A stretch of DNA of 64,000 bases from an uncultured Dysosmobacter sp. (GTDB lineage Bacteria > Bacillota > Clostridia > Oscillospirales > Oscillospiraceae): assembly GCF_947631165.1 (NCBI RefSeq), contig NZ_CANRKH010000003.1, positions 91,821 to 155,820 of the forward strand, read 5' to 3'. Position 1 is the stretch's first letter; each line of letters begins with the position of its first letter. Shown here piece by piece: positions 56,510 to 64,000 of the stretch. A model generated the notes under the pieces. That model was not told where the DNA came from. It searched no databases and was given only the letters and a program-made list of their open reading frames with translations. A program made the position numbers and the translations under genes.

Positions 56510-58837
56510 CTATTCCGGATTAGTAGCAGGCGCGGCCTCACTCGCTGAGTTGGATGATTCAACAGCTCCGGAGTCCTCTACAGAATCGGAGGTTTCAGTC
56601 GGGGCCGGGGCATTAACCGGCGCCTCCGCTTGGGCTTCGGGTTCCTTCAGGTGGAAAAGCTCATGTGTCCCGTCCTGCAGGGCCTTTTCCTCGGCGGACA
56701 TCTGATAGCCCAAGGCAGTGAGCCAATAGTACAGGCCGTCAAGTTTGGCCGCTTTTTCATACATGGGATATGCGCCTCTATAACCGGCGGCATAGCTTTC
56801 TTTTTCACTGTCCGCAAACAGGGTATAAATCGCGGAGGGAACCTGCTTTACGGCCAGCTTTTGAAGGGCGTCCAATGCTTTTTGACCCCTATCGGAACTG
56901 TAGGCAGCCTTGAGCTCCAGTCCCAGGACCTTCTCCAAGGCATCACGGTCCGAGCTCATGTAATCAACGGTTTTCAGAACACTCGCAAGCAGCGCGCCTT
57001 GCAAAATCGTCTCAGCGTTCTTTTTCGTCCAGGTCAATTCTCCGATAAAAGCGGCTCGCAGACGATAAGCAACAGCGGCTTTCTCATTCACGGCATCCCA
57101 GGCAGCGGCGATACGCTTTTCTCTCTCGATCTGCTCCGGCGGCTTCTTTTCAGGCTTGGCCCTTTTCCGCTCCTTGAAAAAGCGGAGTGTACCATAGGAT
57201 TCCTCCAGGTAGTAATACAGCTGGCCGGGTGCCTTTTGGGGGATAAGCGGGGTATCTTCTTCCCAAGCAGCAATGTTGTACGACTCACCTACGCCCTCGT
57301 ACTTATTGCTCCAGGTGTCTTTCTGCTGGAGAGCTTTTGCCTTGGCTTTCTTAAGTAGCTTTTTTACGGCGGGGAGCTTTTTCTTGATAGACTGATGCCG
57401 AAGCTCAACCTCCACCTGCCGGTTGAAATCTGCGGTGCCGATTTCGGCCAAGCACTTATTCCGGGCCTTGATATCATCAATTTGCGCCAGCTTATCAAAG
57501 TCGGTAAGGGAAAGCTGCCTCTCGGATACGGTTTTCAGGGTCCCCTGGTCCAGCTCCAGCATTTTTACCCGGCGGCGGACCGTAGTTTTGGAGAATCCGG
57601 ATTTTGCCGCGATTTCCTCCACGGTATCTCCCAAATCAAGCATGAGCTGGAACCCCTGGGCCTGTTCATAAATCGTCAGATCGGACCGCTGCATATTCTC
57701 CAGGAGCATGGTCCGCACCTGTTCCTTCGGGTCCATTTCCGTGATAACACAGGGGACCTCGCTCAAGCCGGCCAGTTTTGCAGCCGCAAGGCGGCGGTGG
57801 CCGATAATCACGGTGAAGGATTCATAGTCGCTGTTATCCGGTACAACGGTCAAGTTCTGAAGAATACCGGTTGCCTTAATGCTGTCGGCCAGCTCGGTCA
57901 AATCCCCCAGCTCTTTCCGGGGGTTATCAGGATGGGGGTGCAGCTTGTCCACCGACAAACTAACCATCAGGCCCGCCACGCGCTGTTCTGGAGCGGGTTC
58001 GCTGCTCTCAGCTTTGCTTTCCTCCGGCGGAACAGGATCTGGCGTGACCTCCGGTTCATCCTTCGGACTTTCCACGCCGGCGGGCTTGACGATCTTCACC
58101 AACCGGGTCCGCACCATCGTCCCGCTTTCTTTGAAGGCCCCTTCCTCCAAGGGGATAATTTCAGCATTGAGGCTCTCCAGGAAAGCCCGGAAATCCACGG
58201 ACTTTTTATTGCTTCGGAAGAACGGACTTTCAGACACGACGGAAACCAGGATACCGCCGGACTCCAGGATGTTATAAGCGGCCATGATATGGTCAATGTC
58301 CTGCTGCCGGCTGAATGGCGGATTCATCACAACACGGTTAGGCCGCGTTTCCCCCGTGGGAACCACGGAAAGAAAATCAACTCCCGTCATGGTGTGGTAG
58401 GGCTTGTTGTCGAGGTATTGGCTCATGTCGGGATTCAACTCAATGCCCAGCAGCTTGGTTACTCCATGTTCAAACACGACATCTGCCAGGTCCCCCTTGC
58501 CGCAGGAGGGCTCCAGTACCCGGCAAGAGCTGTCCAGTTCGGCCAACTCGCACATCTTTTCCGCGACAGGCCGCGGCGTAGGGAAAAACTGATATTGCTT
58601 TTTGAGGTCGGTAATCTCCCCGGCCAGAATCACACCATCCAGCAGTTCGGCCGGATCACCCTCAGCGAACACATGACCTTTCGCTTTCCGGTTCCACTTC
58701 CCGCCGATGCTCTCCAGCACTTTGTTGACCGCCTGATAGGTAGCCCGGTCAAGCTGACCTTCCGGGAGATAGAGCGTGTTGCCCTCTGTCCGACACTCGC
58801 CGAGAATATCCAGAATATTGTCGGCTATTTTACCCAT
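56510..58837 (-). CDS. Fusion of DNA methyltransferase and ParB/Spo0J-like protein
   Basis: 775 residues. N-terminal 60-250: MTase fold with SCRVLEPSCGKGDLADVVFE (SAM motif) and RPNRVVMNPPFSRQQDIDHI (NPPF catalytic motif, adenine-type). After a Pro/Glu linker, residues about 290-500 carry the ParB domain (VDKLHPHPDNPRKELGDLTE, TVIIGHRRLAAAKLAGLSEV with GHRR, TMLLENMQRSDLT) and its HTH (TVEEIAAKSGFSKTTVRRRV). A further helical region and acidic tail follow. May methylate phage DNA and spread on it. Confidence 0.85.
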   Translation of the reverse strand: MGKIADNILDILGECRTEGNTLYLPEGQLDRATYQAVNKVLESIGGKWNRKAKGHVFAEGDPAELLDGVILAGEITDLKKQYQFFPTPRPVAEKMCELAELDSSCRVLEPSCGKGDLADVVFEHGVTKLLGIELNPDMSQYLDNKPYHTMTGVDFLSVVPTGETRPNRVVMNPPFSRQQDIDHIMAAYNILESGGILVSVVSESPFFRSNKKSVDFRAFLESLNAEIIPLEEGAFKESGTMVRTRLVKIVKPAGVESPKDEPEVTPDPVPPEESKAESSEPAPEQRVAGLMVSLSVDKLHPHPDNPRKELGDLTELADSIKATGILQNLTVVPDNSDYESFTVIIGHRRLAAAKLAGLSEVPCVITEMDPKEQVRTMLLENMQRSDLTIYEQAQGFQLMLDLGDTVEEIAAKSGFSKTTVRRRVKMLELDQGTLKTVSERQLSLTDFDKLAQIDDIKARNKCLAEIGTADFNRQVEVELRHQSIKKKLPAVKKLLKKAKAKALQQKDTWSNKYEGVGESYNIAAWEEDTPLIPQKAPGQLYYYLEESYGTLRFFKERKRAKPEKKPPEQIEREKRIAAAWDAVNEKAAVAYRLRAAFIGELTWTKKNAETILQGALLASVLKTVDYMSSDRDALEKVLGLELKAAYSSDRGQKALDALQKLAVKQVPSAIYTLFADSEKESYAAGYRGAYPMYEKAAKLDGLYYWLTALGYQMSAEEKALQDGTHELFHLKEPEAQAEAPVNAPAPTETSDSVEDSGAVESSNSASEAAPATNPE

Positions 58838-58856
58838 AATGGGTTATGCACTCCTT

Positions 58857-59741
58857 TCAAAACAGTGATAGTTGTCCTCCAGCCGCTTCAATCAGCGGCG
58901 TGGGCTCCGGTTGTATAGGGTCCTTCTTGGGCGGGGACTGCGCCGCTTTTTGGGGTATCGCCTCTTGTGGGGCCTCCATCACTCCCAGACTTTCCAATGC
59001 AAGTTTTACTCGTTCCCACTGAATCCGGGCGCACCAAACTTCATCGTAAAGAGCGGGCATCAGCCAGATTTCATGCTGTGGGGATGGAGTTAGTAGCAAT
59101 GGGGACGGCCCGGTGAGTGGGTCCGTGAGGGAATTTCCTACCACAACGTATCCCGCACAACCAAGAAGGGATAGCTGGATATAGCACATGAGCGCTGCTG
59201 TTCGGTCGATATCCTGCGCCACATATAGGGCCTCGCGGAAACCTCTTTTATTCCGGACCATCGTGTTCCGTGCGGCAATGAGCAACGCACCAGCTCCACA
59301 ACACGGATCATGAATACCAACCCAGCCTTTTTTCTCGATACGGTCCTCCAGGTCTGTAATCGTGATTTCCGACATCATGCGGCAAATGTCGTATGGGGTA
59401 AAGAACTGGCCTTTCCAGTGATTGCCCAAGTCCAACCCCATGAACATTTCCCCAAGGAAATCTTGATCAGGGTCACGGTCCAGGGCTTCCACTATTATCG
59501 CTAGTAGCGTTGAAAAAACCTCTTGTTCTGCTTTGCTGTACCGCTTGATTGTGCTGATGTACTGCCGCTCCCGCTCGTCATGCGTCGGTCCTTCCCGGTC
59601 AAACGCATTGGAGATTGCCTGCGCGGCCATAGCTATGAAATCGGTCCAAACTTCCCATGTGCTTTTGTTATTGCACAGGGATGAAAACTGCTTATAAAAC
59701 TGGGTCTGGCTTTCTTGGCGAAAGCGAATAGGACGGGCCAC
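58857..59741 (-). CDS. N6-DNA-methylase-like protein, catalytic motif not seen
   Basis: 294 residues from GTG 59739-59741. MTase-like: FMGLDLGNHWKGQFFTPYDI, GIHDPCCGAGALLIAARNTM (SAM motif) and YIQLSLLGCAGYVVVGNSLT. I do not see the NPPY/DPPY motif; the region after GNSLTDPLTG reads LLLTPSPQHEIWLMP instead. This is the form common in Clostridia phages and may be inactive or use another motif. Overlaps the next small gene closely. Confidence 0.8.
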   Translation of the reverse strand: MARPIRFRQESQTQFYKQFSSLCNNKSTWEVWTDFIAMAAQAISNAFDREGPTHDERERQYISTIKRYSKAEQEVFSTLLAIIVEALDRDPDQDFLGEMFMGLDLGNHWKGQFFTPYDICRMMSEITITDLEDRIEKKGWVGIHDPCCGAGALLIAARNTMVRNKRGFREALYVAQDIDRTAALMCYIQLSLLGCAGYVVVGNSLTDPLTGPSPLLLTPSPQHEIWLMPALYDEVWCARIQWERVKLALESLGVMEAPQEAIPQKAAQSPPKKDPIQPEPTPLIEAAGGQLSLF

Positions 59742-59744
59742 CGG

Positions 59745-59894
59745 TTATACCGCGTCGGGGTAGGCCAGCCTCCGGAGCTTCAGCACTTCCGGGAAACTGA
59801 TTTCCCGATTATGGGCCGCATGGTCCAGAATCATCTCTTTCAGCTTCGGGCCCGCCCCTTCCAAGGCTTCTTTGTAATCATCAAAAGTGTGCAT
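59745..59894 (-). CDS. Short early protein, 49 residues
   Basis: MHTFDDYKEALEGAGPKLKE then MILDHAAHNREISFPEVLKL and RRLAYPDAV. AAGGAGG eight bases before the ATG; three bases separate its stop from the GTG of the methylase. A conserved-looking small helical protein of phage early operons. Function unknown. Confidence 0.62.
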   Translation of the reverse strand: MHTFDDYKEALEGAGPKLKEMILDHAAHNREISFPEVLKLRRLAYPDAV

Positions 59895-59909
59895 AGCTAC
59901 CTCCTTCAT

Positions 59910-60173
59910 TTACTTGATAGCAACACGGCGGATGCCGCCCACCGGAACGGCGGGCTCTTCTTTGGGTCTGGCCGTCCCCAATCGCATAAGGTCCAAGACG
60001 TCATTCAAGTTGATAAGCGCCTTGCGGCCGGCCCATACGACGGGGACGGCGCCATCTTTCGCCAGCTTGCGGATGTGAAACTCCGTCACTTCCGTATCCG
60101 GGTCCAAGGCTTTGAGCTCAGCAACGATTTTTGCCGCTGTCCGCATACGCGGGATACGCTCATTGTTATCCAT
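59910..60173 (-). CDS. Excisionase/MerR-like HTH protein
   Basis: 87 residues: MDNNERIPRMRTAAKIVAEL, KALDPDTEVTEFHIRKLAKD and VVWAGRKALINLNDVLDLMR, a winged-helix (HTH_17-like) arrangement. Second gene of the rightward-regulated early operon, the usual place for a prophage excisionase or early regulator. Overlaps the Cro-like gene by eight bases. Confidence 0.72.
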   Translation of the reverse strand: MDNNERIPRMRTAAKIVAELKALDPDTEVTEFHIRKLAKDGAVPVVWAGRKALINLNDVLDLMRLGTARPKEEPAVPVGGIRRVAIK

Positions 60174-60393
60174 CGGCAGCCTCCTTTTGAGGGCCGCGCT
60201 GCGGATCTGCGTCCCCAGACAACAGCTCGTCCACGGTCACACCGTAGAGCTTTGCAATCTTGGGCAGCATGTCAGCTCTGGGTTTATTCCGTCCGGTATC
60301 CCACATGGCAACGGTTCCCATAGAAACATTCAGAGCTTCCGCAACTTGGCGCTGGAGCAACCCAGCCCGCCTTCTTGCGCAGGCCATGTCCAT
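60166..60393 (-). CDS. Cro-like Xre regulator
   Basis: 75 residues; HTH AGLLQRQVAEALNVSMGTVA with MWDTGRNKPRADMLPKIAKL. AAAGGAGG upstream. First gene under the minus-strand early promoter at 60555-60583, divergent to the CI-like repressor; therefore the Cro counterpart. Confidence 0.88.
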   Translation of the reverse strand: MDMACARRRAGLLQRQVAEALNVSMGTVAMWDTGRNKPRADMLPKIAKLYGVTVDELLSGDADPQRGPQKEAADG

Positions 60394-60411
60394 AGTGCCC
60401 TTTTCCTCCTT

Positions 60412-60583
60412 TCTAATTTAATATTAGATTTTCATTGACAAAATGAGAACGAGGGTGTAATATGAGAGTACCACCAACCATAAAACACTCCCCAAAAACC
60501 ACGATTTTTCTTAAAAATCGGGGCGTGTTCTCTTGTTGCCTCCGAACGATTCTTATTATATCTAATTTCAAATTAGATGTCAA
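60412..60583. promoter_or_regulatory. Lysis-lysogeny switch: promoters and operators
   Basis: Early promoter (minus): TTGACA 60578-60583, TATAAT 60555-60560; its 17-bp spacer is exactly the perfect palindrome TCTAATTTCAAATTAGA (plus strand 60561-60577). Repressor promoter (plus): TTGACA 60435-60440, 17-bp spacer, TAATAT 60458-60463. A second operator-like TCTAATTTAATATTAGA lies at 60412-60428, just upstream of the repressor promoter's -35. A CGATTTTT/AAAAATCG hairpin sits in the repressor leader near 60500. Confidence 0.82.
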
Positions 60584-60626
60584 TAGGATTTTCTTATTTT
60601 TTCTTATTTCCGTATGAGGTGATATT

Positions 60627-61205
60627 ATGTCAACTCCCTTTTACGAGATTTACAGGTGCCTTTGTCAGAGAGCCGGCAAATCGGATAATGCCGCTGCCGC
60701 GGAGATTGGATTGTCGAACAGCACCATAACCACCTGGAGACAGGGAGCCGTTCCCCGTAGGCCAACGCTTAAAAAAGTGGCTGCCTATTTTGGTGTGACC
60801 GAGGATTTTCTTATGGGCTACACCATTGACGCCCAGATCATGGTTGTGGAGAGCAAGTTACGGCATTTGCGCGCCGCCTATGATTTTTCGGAAGAAAGCG
60901 AACAGGCCGCGATTTTGCAGGAAATTGAAGCCCTGGAAAAAACGTATAGCGAACTGTGCGCAAGGAAAAATAGGCAAGAAAAAACGCCCGCTCTCAGCAG
61001 GAGAGACGAGCGTGACATAGAAAAGCGGTTGGCCGAGATCCTAAGCGACCTGGAGAGCGACCAGGAGGGCCTAATGTTCTCCGGGGACGCTATGGACGAT
61101 ACTACCCGGGAGCTTTTGGCAACTTCCCTGCGTAACAGTATGGAAATCGGGAAGAAGCTGGCAAAGCAAAAATTCACTCCGAAGAAATACCGCAAGGAGG
61201 ATTAA
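60627..61205 (+). CDS. CI-like repressor (Xre family)
   Basis: 192 residues. N-terminal HTH SDNAAAAEIGLSNSTITTWR with QGAVPRRPTLKKVAAYFGVT; C-terminal helical region with no LexA-type Ser/Lys protease, fitting proteolytic control by the adjacent ImmA-like peptidase. GAGGTGAT before the ATG. Likely binds the TCTAATTT...AAATTAGA operators. Confidence 0.87.
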   Translation: MSTPFYEIYRCLCQRAGKSDNAAAAEIGLSNSTITTWRQGAVPRRPTLKKVAAYFGVTEDFLMGYTIDAQIMVVESKLRHLRAAYDFSEESEQAAILQEIEALEKTYSELCARKNRQEKTPALSRRDERDIEKRLAEILSDLESDQEGLMFSGDAMDDTTRELLATSLRNSMEIGKKLAKQKFTPKKYRKED

Positions 61206-61208
61206 GGA

Positions 61209-61652
61209 GTGGAAATACAAGTGATCGCCGATTCGTTGTGTCAGAAATTTGGCACACGGAACCCGTTCAAGCTGGCGGAATCACTGGGCATCATCGTTTT
61301 GTTTGAGCCGTTAGGGGCCATCCAAGGATATTATAATCAATGTTTCCGGCAAAAGTTTATTCATATCAATCAAAACCTTAATGAACACGAGGCCCGTTTT
61401 GCCTGCGCCCATGAGCTGGCTCATGCGGTGCTGCACCCTAAGCTGAATACTCCTTTTTTGAAACGGGCTACCCTGTTTTCTATTGATAAGCTGGAAAGAC
61501 AAGCGAACTGTTTCGCCCTGGATGTGCTCTATGATGATTATGACCTTATGCCCTTCCTTGAACGGGGCATTTATGACGCCGCTGCTTATATGGGGGTTCC
61601 TATTCCTTTAGCGGAATATCGCATGAGTTCTGTACAGCCTACATTGTGGTAA
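61209..61652 (+). CDS. ImmA/IrrE-family metallopeptidase
   Basis: 147 residues from GTG 61209-61211 with AAGGAGG upstream. The zinc motif FACAHELAHAVLHPKL (HExxH) and ERQANCFALDVLYDDYDL (third ligand region) are intact. Typically cleaves the neighbouring Xre repressor upon DNA damage to induce the prophage (as for ImmA/ImmR of ICEBs1). Three bases separate it from the repressor gene. Confidence 0.9.
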   Translation: MEIQVIADSLCQKFGTRNPFKLAESLGIIVLFEPLGAIQGYYNQCFRQKFIHINQNLNEHEARFACAHELAHAVLHPKLNTPFLKRATLFSIDKLERQANCFALDVLYDDYDLMPFLERGIYDAAAYMGVPIPLAEYRMSSVQPTLW

Positions 61653-61683
61653 GATTACCCGCGCCTCAAACATCCGGAAAACA

Positions 61684-61726
61684 AAAAAACCGCCTTCGGT
61701 ACTGCGAATACCGAAAGCGGTTTATG
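61684..61726. terminator. Terminator hairpin after the immunity operon
   Basis: AAAACCGCCTTCGGTA...TACCGAAAGCGGTTT, a long stem between the ImmA gene and the integrase, with A- and T-runs on both sides, so active in either direction. Confidence 0.8.
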
Positions 61727-61792
61727 AGGACGTGATAAGATTGCAGCCCTATCACGTCCTCCATTTTAACACACAAATGGAGGGATTTCAAT

Positions 61793-63211
61793 ATGGCAAC
61801 AATACAAAAGCAGGGGAAAGGTTATAAAATCACTGTTTCCCAAGGCTATGACTACAACGGGAAACGGCTTCGGCAGTATATGACCTGGATACCCACGCCA
61901 GGCATGTCAGAGAGGCAGATCAAGAAGGAGCTGGAAAAGCAAGCGGTTCTGTTTGAAGAAAAGGTGCTGAGCGGAACTACCGCCAACGGCAAGATGCGCT
62001 TTGCCGACTTTGCGGAAAAGTATATGAGCGAATATGCGCGGCTCTACTTAAAGCCTAAGACGATTGCCACCTATACGGAAAACCTTCGTCGTATCAATCA
62101 GGCTATCGGACACATCCGGCTTTGCGATCTCCGCACCGGCCACATCAACAGCTTCTATCAAAACCTTCAGGAAGAGGGTATCCGCAACCGTATTACCGCT
62201 GTCTGCAAAATTGACCTTCAAGCGAAAATCGGGACCAAGCGCGGCGCTGTAACAGCTTTTGCCCGAACCGCCGGCATCAGCAGATCCACCGTCAACCAAG
62301 CCATAGACGGACAGCCCATCAATTCAAAGTCCGCTGAGGCCATCGCCCGGACCCTGGGGATGAAAACAAAGCAGGTATTCACCGTCACCGCACACGGGGA
62401 ACCTTTAGCCCCCGCTAGCGTGATCTCCTACCACCGCACGTTATCCTCTGTTCTCTCTCGGGCGGTCAAATGGGGCTATATTCAAATCAATCCGGCGGAT
62501 GCTGCGGAAAAACCAAGTCTGAGCGGGCAAGAAGCGGCCTATCTGGAAGAGAAGGACGCCCGCCGGCTTCTGGAATTGCTACAGTCTGAACCTATCCGGT
62601 GGCGGGCGCTTATCACCTTCGATTTACTGTCCGGCCTTCGCCGGGGGGAGCTGCTGGGCCTCCGGTGGCAGGACGTTGATTTGGACGAGCACACGGTTAC
62701 AATCCGGCAGACTTCCAACTACCTGCCGGGGAAGGGAGTCTATGTCAGCACTCCTAAAACCGCTACTTCGGCCCGGCCGCTACTGTTGTCCACAGCTGCT
62801 ATTATGATGTTACTGGAATATAAGGCATGGCAAGACAACCAGCGGGCGCTCCTGGGGGATGCTTGGGAGGATCAGGATGGAAGGGTATTCACCACTGATA
62901 CCGGCGCCCCTCTATTTCCAGACAGCGTAACGCAATGGTTCAGTGATTTTATTGCCCGGTCCGATATGCCAAAGGTGACAGTACACAGTTTGCGGCACAC
63001 CTACGCCTCGCTGATGATTGCGGATGGTGTTCCCCTGGTGGTGGTATCCCGTCAACTGGGCCACGCCCAGGCCAGCACCACAGCCAATATCTATGCCCAT
63101 GCGATAGCCTCCGCGCAGGCTAAAGCCATGCAAACCTTTGACCGATTCAATGATCTCGTTGGAACTAAAAAACAGCCCTTAGAGGGCATAAAAAAAGCAG
63201 CCGGGAATTGA
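61793..63211 (+). CDS. int: Tyrosine integrase of the prophage with an inserted HTH
   Basis: 472 residues, longer than the usual 380-400. AP2-like arm-binding N-terminus (1-60), SAM-like domain (about 68-130 and 205-235), interrupted at about 138-200 by an Xre/Hin-like HTH (RGAVTAFARTAGISRSTVNQ, KSAEAIARTLGMKTKQVFTV). Catalytic domain about 245-450: Arg in SGLRRGELLG, His-x-x-Arg in VHSLRHTYAS, His in LGHAQAST, Tyr in ANIYAHA. Followed by a terminator, arm sites and attR. Mediates integration into tRNA-Thr. Confidence 0.92.
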   Translation: MATIQKQGKGYKITVSQGYDYNGKRLRQYMTWIPTPGMSERQIKKELEKQAVLFEEKVLSGTTANGKMRFADFAEKYMSEYARLYLKPKTIATYTENLRRINQAIGHIRLCDLRTGHINSFYQNLQEEGIRNRITAVCKIDLQAKIGTKRGAVTAFARTAGISRSTVNQAIDGQPINSKSAEAIARTLGMKTKQVFTVTAHGEPLAPASVISYHRTLSSVLSRAVKWGYIQINPADAAEKPSLSGQEAAYLEEKDARRLLELLQSEPIRWRALITFDLLSGLRRGELLGLRWQDVDLDEHTVTIRQTSNYLPGKGVYVSTPKTATSARPLLLSTAAIMMLLEYKAWQDNQRALLGDAWEDQDGRVFTTDTGAPLFPDSVTQWFSDFIARSDMPKVTVHSLRHTYASLMIADGVPLVVVSRQLGHAQASTTANIYAHAIASAQAKAMQTFDRFNDLVGTKKQPLEGIKKAAGN

Positions 63212-63228
63212 CTTCCCGGCTGCTGAAC
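63196..63228 (+). terminator. Terminator after the prophage integrase
   Basis: AGCAGCCGGGAA-TTGA-CTTCCCGGCTGCT stem (about 63197-63225) covering the integrase stop codon, followed by GAACTTTG. Confidence 0.6.
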
Positions 63229-63259
63229 TTTGTATTCCGTGGTGGAGCTTTGTAGAAAT

Positions 63260-63282
63260 GGACGCTAAACGGACGCTAAAAC
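63260..63282. promoter_or_regulatory. Integrase arm-type binding sites, right end
   Basis: Two direct GGACGCTAAA copies separated by one C, identical to 5671-5692 at the other prophage end. Confidence 0.65.
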
Positions 63283-63314
63283 AGGAAAACTACTCCCGAT
63301 CCGGAAATAAAGAA

Positions 63315-63346
63315 AACCCCCTCATGCCTTGCGGCACAAGGGGTTT
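63315..63346 (-). terminator. Terminator for tRNA-Thr supplied by the prophage
   Basis: Minus strand: ACCCCTTGTGCC-GCAA-GGCATGAGGGGG then TTTTCTTTA, just after the tRNA 3' end. The phage arm therefore restores both tRNA 3' end and terminator after integration. Confidence 0.75.
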
Positions 63347-63347
63347 C

Positions 63348-63424
<77 letters not shown>

Positions 63425-63429
63425 AAATA

Positions 63430-63506
63430 TGGCGACCCGGAACGGGCTCGAACCGTCGACCTCTAGCGTGACAGGCTAGCGTTCTAACCAACTGAACTAC
63501 CGGGCC
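63430..63506 (-). tRNA. tRNA-Asp (GTC)
   Basis: 77 nt with CCA end; the anticodon stem GCTAG... encloses CTGTCAC. Complete. Confidence 0.95.
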
Positions 63507-63565
63507 ATTTATGGCTCGAGACTAAGTTATTATATCACATACAACCAAAGTTGTAAAGACTTTTA

Positions 63566-63641
63566 TGGCAGGGGCAGAAGGATTCGAACCCTCGGCACGC
63601 GGTTTTGGAGACCGCTGCTCTACCAGCTGAGCTATACCCCT
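63566..63641 (-). tRNA. tRNA-Trp (CCA)
   Basis: 76 nt with encoded CCA; anticodon arm GCGGT-CTCCAAA-ACCGC, anticodon CCA. Confidence 0.95.
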
Positions 63642-63679
63642 AAATCGCATGAGGCAACCCTTCAGGCGATAACCTTAAA

Positions 63680-63756
63680 TGGTGGGCCTTCGGGGACTCG
63701 AACCCGGGACCGACCGGTTATGAGCCGGCTGCTCTAACCAACTGAGCTAAAGGCCC
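63680..63756 (-). tRNA. tRNA with CAT anticodon, probably Ile2
   Basis: 77 nt with CCA end; anticodon arm CCGG-CTCATAA-CCGG. The GGGCCTTTAGCTCAGTTGG acceptor/D-arm sequence and GGCTCATAACC arm resemble Ile2 tRNAs whose C34 is changed to lysidine, rather than elongator Met; this cannot be settled from sequence alone. Confidence 0.85.
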
Positions 63757-63813
63757 GTGTCGGCGCTTGCTTTGAGAGAAGTATTGCCGCCACGCCGAGT
63801 GGCGGCAATGCTC

Positions 63814-63889
63814 TGGCTCCCCCAGTTGGACTCGAACCAACGACACCGCGGTTAACAGCCGCGTGCTCTACCGACTGAGCTATGGAGGA
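63814..63889 (-). tRNA. tRNA-Asn (GTT)
   Basis: 76 nt; TCCTCCATAGCTCAGTCGGT start, anticodon arm GCGGC-TGTTAAC-CGC, anticodon GTT, CCA encoded. First tRNA after the 5S rRNA. Confidence 0.95.
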
Positions 63890-63924
63890 ATATTTCAGGC
63901 CCCAGCTCGATTGAACCAAGACCT

Positions 63925-64000
63925 GTGTTGGCGTTACCTATCTTCCCGGGCCGTCACCAGCCAAGTATTGTCAGCAGAAATGAGCTTAACTACCGTGTTC
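63925..64000 (-). rRNA. rrf: 5S rRNA, 3' part
   Basis: Minus strand from the window edge: GAACACGGTAGTTAAGCTCA, then GACGGCCCGGGAAGATAGGT and AACGCCAACAC, the conserved 3' half of 5S rRNA. Indicates the tRNA cluster trails an rRNA operon. Confidence 0.9.

Overview
The window is a mobile-element-rich stretch of a GC-rich Clostridia-type chromosome. Firmicutes-style AAGGAGG ribosome binding sites, B. subtilis-like tRNAs and typical Clostridia phage families suggest a gut Oscillospirales relative; that taxonomy is inference. The right edge (63349-64000, minus strand) is host DNA: the 3' part of a 5S rRNA followed by tRNA-Asn, a CAU tRNA (probably Ile2), tRNA-Trp, tRNA-Asp and tRNA-Thr(GGT).

A temperate contractile-tailed phage of about 57.9 kb is integrated in the 3' end of tRNA-Thr. 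The duplicated core is at 5509-5554 (attL) and 63348-63393 (attR), and GGACGCTAAA arm-type sites lie just inside both ends. From right to left the prophage carries: integrase (61793-63211); ImmA-like peptidase and CI-like repressor, with a divergent switch whose operator fills the promoter spacer (60412-60583); early genes (Cro-like and excisionase-like proteins, methylases, a methyltransferase-ParB fusion, a sigma-like protein with a repeat tail, DUF2800/DUF2815-like proteins, DNA polymerase A, a VapE-type primase/helicase, a VRR-NUC nuclease, an SNF2-type helicase); an ArpU-like regulator and a late promoter followed at once by a terminator; an unusual cassette of membrane protein, ParB, PAPS-reductase-like protein and ParB; packaging and head genes (TerS, TerL, portal, ClpP-like protease with nested scaffold, decoration, capsid); a P2/Mu-like contractile tail and baseplate, including a -1 frameshifted tail chaperone; tail fibre; a diversity-generating retroelement (DGR); and lysis genes.

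The DGR (14519-18141) is the most striking system. It consists of a reverse transcriptase, an Avd protein with a CxxC...CxxC tail, a formylglycine-generating-enzyme/C-lectin-like target protein with a C-terminal variable repeat (VR), and two template repeats instead of one. VR and TR1 differ at 9 of 115 positions, and all nine lie at TR1 adenines, the signature of mutagenic retrohoming. TR2 is a diverged tandem duplicate that keeps the Asn codons at the variable positions and the whole downstream spacer, but encodes a different scaffold between them.

The attL-proximal end of the prophage (5838-10981, plus strand, opposite to the late genes) is a moron region of small unknown genes. Three small Xre-type regulators lie there; two of them sit at precisely built divergent promoters with distinct operators (TGTAC repeats; a 14-bp inverted repeat). 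Several genes are bounded by nearly identical direct repeats, one pair of 71 bp at 70/71 identity, like exchangeable cassettes. Two related arrays of TGTCACA/TGTGACA heptamers lie 40 kb apart (6144-6410 and 45990-46250), the second directly downstream of the VapE gene, and may mark replication origins.

Left of attL (1-5500) lies a second, decaying element resembling the integrase end of an integrative conjugative element: a sigma factor with an in-frame TGA, a frameshifted small gene, an excisionase, a divergent Xre switch, a second tyrosine integrase, and a RelE-type toxin-antitoxin pair.
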